Source of the DNA: Cryptomeria japonica
Taxonomy: Eukaryota > Streptophyta > Pinopsida > Cupressales > Cupressaceae
Direction: 5' to 3'
DNA length: 64,000 nt
NCBI RefSeq assembly: GCF_030272615.1
Contig: NC_081413.1
Span: forward strand, 554,863,136-554,927,135
Shown here in pieces: positions 58,891-64,000 of this stretch. The notes beneath the pieces are model-generated. The model saw only the letters and a list, made by a program, of their open reading frames with translations. It was not told the origin of the DNA and made no database searches. Both the position numbers and the translations under genes were made by a program. How positions within the stretch are numbered: position 1 is the first letter of the stretch; the number at the start of each line of letters is the position of its first letter.

Positions 58891-59675
58891 TTTTAAGACA
58901 CAAACACATTTTTATAATATAAACACAATTTTATTCAACCCAAATGTGCCTTTACAACATAAACATGCTTTCTAGCACAGATGTGATTTTGTCCTACTTG
59001 TACATGCCTTTGCTACATAAACATGTTCCTATGACCAAGATGTGACCGAGTGACACAAATGTGCCCATTTGAGCATGTAGACATGTGCATATGCTACCTA
59101 AACGTGCATGTTCATCACAGATGTTCTCAAAACCTACCTAAATGCATTTTCACATAAAATGTCTCTTCCATGTTTTTGCTTGACTACTTCTAAAAATAAT
59201 TAATTATGTCATAAATACAACAACGTACTAAGCAAGTTCAAGGTACTTGCCGGCTCACCCATGTCATCTGGCCGCTAGAATTATCAAACGTGGTCAAAGC
59301 AATGAATCCTCTCTACCATCTCTCCTGGACTACTGACTGCTCTCTAAGCTCTAAGTTATCTACTCTACTCTAATCTTCTGAGTACTATGGATACAAATGA
59401 GGATGTTTTCCTTATGGCCTATATATATAGGTTGTCTACCCTTAGTCTGCTATGTTTCTCATTGCCTATTGATTCCTTTTGAGTCAATCTTCTTCCTACA
59501 TGACCTTGTCACCCTATCTCGATAGTCTTTCCTAGCCTTTCTTTCTTATGAAGAGATTGTTTGCATTTTTTCAAAAAAATTCATCCAATCTCTAGAGGGT
59601 GCATATCATTCCTATCTTGGGGCAACTTTGTATCAGTTTATCTTCTTTGAAACAATGCGACATATTGCATTGTCT
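58891..59675. other. No gene seen; ACATAAACATG-rich then gypsy flank
   Basis: 58900-59160 has loosely repeated ACATAAACATG / CAAATGTGC words. 59170-59675 shows no open frame of note; the end is the 3' region of a plus-strand gypsy element, judged by the polypurine tract that follows. Confidence 0.4.
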
Positions 59676-59690
59676 CAAAGAGGGGGAAAA
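59676..59690 (+). other. Polypurine tract of plus-strand gypsy element
   Basis: CAAAGAGGGGGAAAA lies directly before TGTAGACACC. A hairpin ACAATGC-GACATATT-GCATTGT (about 59652-59673) stands just before it. Confidence 0.7.
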
Positions 59691-60000
59691 TGTAGACACC
59701 TAAAATTATCTTATTTTAATTAAATAAATAATATTTTATTTATTTAATTATTTTATCCTAAGCCTTCTATTAATTAAATAGATTTTTATTAATTTAATTA
59801 ATTCATTAATCCTCTTCTAGCCTTTCTTTATTTAAAAAAAATATTTGTATTTATTTAAATTATCTTTTCCCTAAATTAAATAAATATTTTATTTATTTTA
59901 TTGGTGCCACTTCCTCTATTAATTAAATGAATTTTTATTTATTTAATTAATTCGTTATCTTTTTCTCTTCATGGTACAATACAAAATCTGAGAGCAAAAA
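59691..60000 (+). repeat. Gypsy LTR start with AT-rich hairpins
   Basis: Begins TGTAGACACC. It contains a series of AT-only inverted repeats separated by pyrimidine-rich linkers. The first is AATTAAATAAATA (59718-59730) / TATTTATTTAATT (59737-59749), perfect over 13 bp. Others use TTAATTAAAT / ATTTAATTAA. The LTR's far end was not found; the right limit is where the AT-rich block stops. Confidence 0.65.
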
Positions 60001-60620
60001 TATATCAAGCAAGATCAATGGAGATAGGAAACAATGGAGATCAAACCCTACTTGACATGTGAATGGTAGTATTATTGTTTCAATTTGTTGATTTGTGTGT
60101 TCTTATGTTTCTTCATTGGTGTATGGTGAATGCTTTATTGTAGAACTAGGGTTTGTTGTGGTTGGATCTTTTGTGGTTTTACAATATTTTATCATAATCA
60201 TTTTTCACCTCACACAAGTACCATATACAATGGACAACTAGGGAATGCAAGGTCATTACCACCTTACACCCCTTACCTTGGAGGACTAACCTTGCCTAAA
60301 GTAAACTTTATTTCACCAAATGGAGACATAATGTGAGAATGTTTCCTCCCTAGTATTGATGCACCACTTGGAATAATGGTCAATGGTGTTAAAGGCTTCT
60401 AAAACTAAGGTTCTTGGTGGTTTTCATGAATAGTGATTCCATCTCTTGAGATTAGCGTATCTCCCCATTTCTCCTCACCAAAAAAGTCTCAATAGACCAA
60501 AGAAGTTGAATTATATTGATCTTTGACCAATGCAGATAACCACTTCACTTTATTAGTAGCCAAGAAACAAAGTTAGCATAAAAACAAATTTCCAAACCTT
60601 GATCAAATTGCAACCTAGAA
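60001..60620. other. No gene seen; probable gypsy LTR remainder
   Basis: AT-rich, with one short plus-strand frame (60130-60336) that has no recognisable domain. It may be the rest of the LTR that starts at 59691. Confidence 0.35.
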
Positions 60621-60800
60621 TAGAGGCAACACTCTATGATAAATAAGTGTCACTTTATGATGTAGAGGTGCCAATGTATGAAATATAGGTGTCAATCTAT
60701 GAGACACAAATGCCACTTTATAATGCAGGGCTACCACTTTATGCAAAAACAAGTTCCACTCTATGAAATAGGGGCATAGTTTTGCAAAACATGGTCCTAA
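60621..60800. repeat. Degenerate minisatellite, about 8 units of ~22 bp
   Basis: Units follow the pattern TAGAGGTGCCACTNTATGAAA: TAGAGGCAACACTCTATGAT, TAAGTGTCACTTTATGATG, TAGAGGTGCCAATGTATGA, TAGGTGTCAATCTATGAG and so on, each 19-23 bp. Looser copies extend to about 60960. Confidence 0.65.
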
Positions 60801-61190
60801 ACTCTAATATAGAATATAATCACCACATGTAAAAATAGAGGTGAAAAAAGTCTAAATGGAGGAACAAATAGTCTAAATAAAGGTTCCAATTTAAGCTAAA
60901 AAGGCATCGAAACACAAAACATAGGTGCAAATTGACAACAAAATAGAATAAAAAAGTAGTTATACCTTGTAAAATATTATTTTTTGTGACCCAAAAGTGG
61001 TGTTTGACTCAGAAAACATGCAATCTAGATTACAACATAGTAGGATAGGTACCAATCTTGCAAGAATATGTTAGTAAAAAATCCTAAGAGTTCATAGCCA
61101 CAAACATCAAACTATTAGAGAAATCATCAAAACCTAGGGTTACAAAAATCTTATAAACCCTAACCAAACCTAATTTCAATAATAAAAAAT

Positions 61191-62219
61191 TGATAAAATT
61201 ATAAGGCATTGAGAGGGGGGGTGGGGGTGAATGAGTGCAATAAAAAAAAATAACAATTTGATCACCACTTTAATCAACTTAAAATTTAACAAGCATGCAA
61301 GGAAAATAACCACATAAGATAACACCCAATAAAGTATGCACCACATAACACAATGTTTTTCATGTGGAAACCCAAATGGGAAAAACCACGGTGGGAATTA
61401 GTACCCACAAAGATCAACTATCTGCAGAATAGAGATCTGACCGGTTAACGTCATACAACTTCTTTGTTAGGAGCACACCCGATTAAGAGTGTCTTGTCTC
61501 GGTTAGGAGCTATTACAATAAGGCCTGTTAAGAGAAGCCCTGTTAGGATCTACCCAGGTTACTAGGATTTGAAAAAACAAGTTAATGTGCCACCCTGTTA
61601 AAGGATTTAACCTTCGGACCTGTGAGGATCCTACCGCACCCTGTTAGGAGTGACCTTGTTAGAGGATTTTATCTTGCTGCAACTGTTAGGCAACAATAAG
61701 TGACTGATCTGCTTCTAGCACCTCTGTTCCTAATTAGATCCACTTTATTTCTACTTCTAACACCAACTAAACATCATTATAAAGCATCACCTTTCACCGC
61801 ACAATCAAATTCACACTATATATCTCATATTTGATACATCATTACACAATATACTCCTTTTTATAAACAACTCTGCTAACTCGGCTAAGAACCCTTGGAA
61901 CAATTTCCTAGGTTCATTGAATCTAGTCAATCTTGTTCATCATTCTTTCCTTATGTTGGCAAAACATAACACAACACAAAAACATAACATTATGTCTACC
62001 GGTTTACAAATCTAAGTAATTCTGCTCTACCGATTAATTGTTCTTCCTGATTGACTGCTCAGTACATCATAACTCGCTCCAAAATTTGAATTTATTGATG
62101 CGGTAGTCATAGACTTCTACCAATGTCATGAACATGTGTCACAAACTGCAACACTTAACTCTTCACCTATCTTCTGTACCGATCACTTGAACATAACTCT
62201 GTCACTATTTACTAGTTTG
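61191..62219 (-). repeat. LTR-F, copia LTR on the minus strand, interrupted
   Basis: The left edge TGATAAAATT is the LTR end in reverse. Next come the C-rich terminal region (GAGAGGGGGGGTGGGGG on the plus strand), the GTGG/CCAC motif near 61360 and a mini-hairpin array at 61430-61693. No primer site or pol adjoins the left end, so it may be a solo LTR. Its U3 start is not reached because element G is inserted at 62220. Confidence 0.75.
61430..61693 (-). repeat. Mini-hairpin array in LTR-F
   Basis: Plus-strand units such as CTC-GGTTAG-GAG (near 61500), CAC-CCTGTTAGGA-GTG (near 61640) and TTG/CAA around CTGTTAGG (near 61678). The stems differ from those of LTR-D and LTR-E but the GTTA (TAAC) loop recurs. 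Confidence 0.6.
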
Positions 62220-63732
62220 TGTTGGCATATGTGTAGAGTATGTTGACATGATGATATTGTGTTGTCATTGATGTCAATATGCTGAAGAGAGAACCGGTAA
62301 TATGTTGAACACTGAACCAGTAATATGTTGAAGAGTGAACCGGTTTATTAAAGTTAAGCAACTGGCAAAGTGAACCAATATATGTGCAAAAGGTGAAGCA
62401 GTACGTTTGTCCAAGTGAACCGGTATATGGAATGTTTTCTATCAAGGTTTAATATGGTATGACTACTGGTTGGTAGTCCCAGCCTCAGGGTTTTTGCTTG
62501 AAGTGTTTCGAGCCTGTGTGATTCAATCGACGATATTATGTGATGAGTTAGCATTGCAATGGAGATCATATTGTGTTGCCACATTAGCCTCGTGTGCGTG
62601 AAGGATCTTTCATGAAGGGGATTGATCCTATCTACCTTGGGAATGTGTGAAGTCCCTGCAAATGGTGAAGAACATGTGATGGGTTATCGCCTCCAAGAAG
62701 CGGTGAAGAACGAACAATGGAGATTGTCTTGAGATCTATTCAAGACCGTTGTATTCAAATGCAAAGTTTTCAATGGTTAGGATCGAACCAACTAAATTGC
62801 TCAACCTAAATGTTTAGGGTTTAGGGTTTATGCTACCGACCTATCTGTTTCCTATAAGTTCGATGTTGTGTTTGATGTTGAGGTTGTTGGTAAATGTTGT
62901 GTGTGTATCTAAGTCCAGAGATACATGATTCTTGCCAGACCAAATAAGAGAATTGATACCTGCAAAGTGTGTGTGCAGAAGGAAGGAACTAAAATGGATC
63001 TGTATTGGCATTGAGTGCTATTACCAGATCATTGTAATACCTGTTAATCTCTAATCACTTCAATAGTGGGAAAATCCCTTAATAGGGTAGCTTTAACTAG
63101 CTTGTTGTAAATCCATTAACAGGGTGACTCAAAGCCATTGAGTTCATAAAATCCTCTAACAAGGTAACATTTAACTTGGTTTAACCCTTAACTGGGTATT
63201 CTAGCCATCCCTTAACCGGGTGGTCCCTAACAGGATCGTTCCTAACAAAACCTGTTGTAACGGTCTTTAACCGAACTAGGCTCCTAACAGAGCAGACTTC
63301 TAAAGAGTTCAAAAACAGCTTGTGGGTATTCATCCCCACCGAGGTTTTTCCTAGTTGGGTTTCCACGTGAAAAATATGTGTGTCATGTGTGATGCCTCTT
63401 TCATGTGATGTTTTGTTATTTCCTATTTAGTGGTGAATCATGTTGTTCTAGTAAATTATTGTATCTTTGATGATAGATTATCTATTCATGCATAAGGATG
63501 AAGTGGAAATAAGGGAGTAGATTGTATGGAAAGCTAAGTGTTGGTGGTTTTTGTCTTTCACAATCTCATTATGTTTAACCGGTAGTAATCTAGTTTAGAT
63601 CGATATTAGTGTTTGTCTTTCAAGTGCACTGTTTGCAGTCAAACCAGTTCAAGAGAAGATTTTTTGTCTGTACTGATTCACCACCCCCTCTCAGTACTGG
63701 TTTGGTACTCACTGTTCATCATTGAGTTATCA
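62220..63732 (+). repeat. LTR-G, 5' LTR of element G
   Basis: TGTTGGCATATGTG... to ...GAGTTATCA, about 1.51 kb, followed by a primer site. It has the U3 box TTGTCATTGATGTCAA near 62262, the mini-hairpin array 63053-63310, the GTGG-type motif near 63340 and the terminal hairpin GTACTGA (63670-63676) / TCAGTAC (63691-63697). GTTTG (62215-62219) would be the left target duplication; the right one is outside the window. Confidence 0.88.
63053..63310 (+). repeat. Mini-hairpin array in LTR-G
   Basis: Units include CCC-TTAATA-GGG, AGCT-TTAACT-AGCT, ACTC/GAGT, ACCC-TTAACT-GGGT, CCC-TTAACC-GGG, TCC-CTAACA-GGA and GCTC-CTAACA-GAGC. About a dozen stem-loops in 260 bp. Confidence 0.7.
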
Positions 63733-63734
63733 AT

Positions 63735-63746
63735 TGGTATCAAAGC
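63735..63746 (+). other. Primer binding site of element G
   Basis: TGGTATCAAAGC, one difference from the initiator methionine tRNA complement, two bases after the LTR. Confidence 0.85.
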
Positions 63747-63803
63747 GTCCTCCAGGTCCTCTATGTTGTAAGCTTAACCGCTTGAGGGAAAGATCCTATT
63801 GTA

Positions 63804-64000
63804 ATGATGAAGAGGGAAGGTCCAAAGTTCTACAAAGATAACTTTAAAATATGGAAGGATAGAATGAAGATATACATCAGAAGATTGGGTGCTCAACATT
63901 GGAGCTATGTTGAGAATGCTTATGTTATCCCTACTGGTATTGTCACTGATGACCAAAAGAGAGAGATTCAGGAGAATGGGCAAGTCATGAAAGCCCTAAT
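63804..64000 (+). CDS. Element G gag, N-terminal part (runs off window)
   Basis: Open from two adjacent ATGs to the window edge. The product begins MMKREGPKFYKDNFKIWKD, clearly homologous to the Gag starts of D and E (MMKKEGPKFNRENYR). No stop in the 65 codons seen. Start chosen by match to D and E. Whether the rest of element G is intact cannot be judged. Confidence 0.8.
   Translation, partial: MMKREGPKFYKDNFKIWKDRMKIYIRRLGAQHWSYVENAYVIPTGIVTDDQKREIQENGQVMKAL

Noticed and set aside
1..64000. tRNA, rRNA, snRNA or microRNA genes
   Set aside because: No cloverleaf, rRNA core or snRNA box was noticed by eye. A tRNAscan or Rfam search would be needed to exclude small ones.

Overview
This window looks like nuclear DNA of a seed plant, most likely a gymnosperm (conifer-type). 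The evidence is a repeat-dominated, AT-rich sequence, nested Ty1/copia and Ty3/gypsy LTR retrotransposons with long LTRs (0.9-2.6 kb), a plant mobile domain pseudogene, and one intronless DYW-class PPR gene whose repeat wording resembles conifer PPR families. The species is an inference; nothing in the sequence names it.

Left third (1-24682): a nest of copia-type elements, named A to D here. Element A leaves a partial 5' LTR (1-1244), a PBS and a gag fragment. Element B follows (LTR 1906-3021, decayed gag-pol 3079-7242). Its 3' LTR is chimeric: it starts like LTR-B, continues as LTR-A to 11457, and holds a 1.3 kb gypsy-type solo LTR (8003-9301, target duplication TGTTT). Element C (11458-23808) has gag zinc knuckles and a long uncharacterised ORF but no visible protease, integrase or reverse transcriptase. 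It is split by the complete copia element D (14169-21451, target duplication GTTTT). An older LTR fragment with a 273-bp tandem duplication follows.

Middle (24683-49100): old AT-rich DNA with gypsy debris around the only intact gene, a 656-residue PPR-DYW protein (28512-30482, minus). Further right are a decayed minus-strand gypsy element (LTR/PPT near 33847, protease near 36400, gag near 37750), a copia-type solo LTR (39349-40242, duplication AGCCA), a plus-strand gypsy RNase H/integrase relic (40770-42480), and an unrecognised intronless ORF of about 1,060 codons (46420 to 43242, minus) broken by one stop and one frameshift. That ORF is preceded by a dense cluster of TCGATGAA-like words and followed by three back-to-back inverted repeats.

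Right third (49100-64000): a minus-strand plant mobile domain pseudogene is split by copia element E (50017-57361, minus, same family as D, duplication ATCCT/ATCTT). Then come tandem repeats, a gypsy PPT/LTR start (59676 onward), a degenerate 22-bp minisatellite, a minus-strand copia LTR (F), and inside F the 5' LTR and gag start of element G, which runs off the window.

The most unusual signals are RNA-structural and lie in the copia LTRs. One is a hairpin near the end of U5 whose upper-stem bases change in matched pairs from family to family. The other is an array of about a dozen short stem-loops with a recurrent UAAC loop, found in six LTR copies of four elements. Apart from the PPR gene, every coding region is broken or cut by the window edge.
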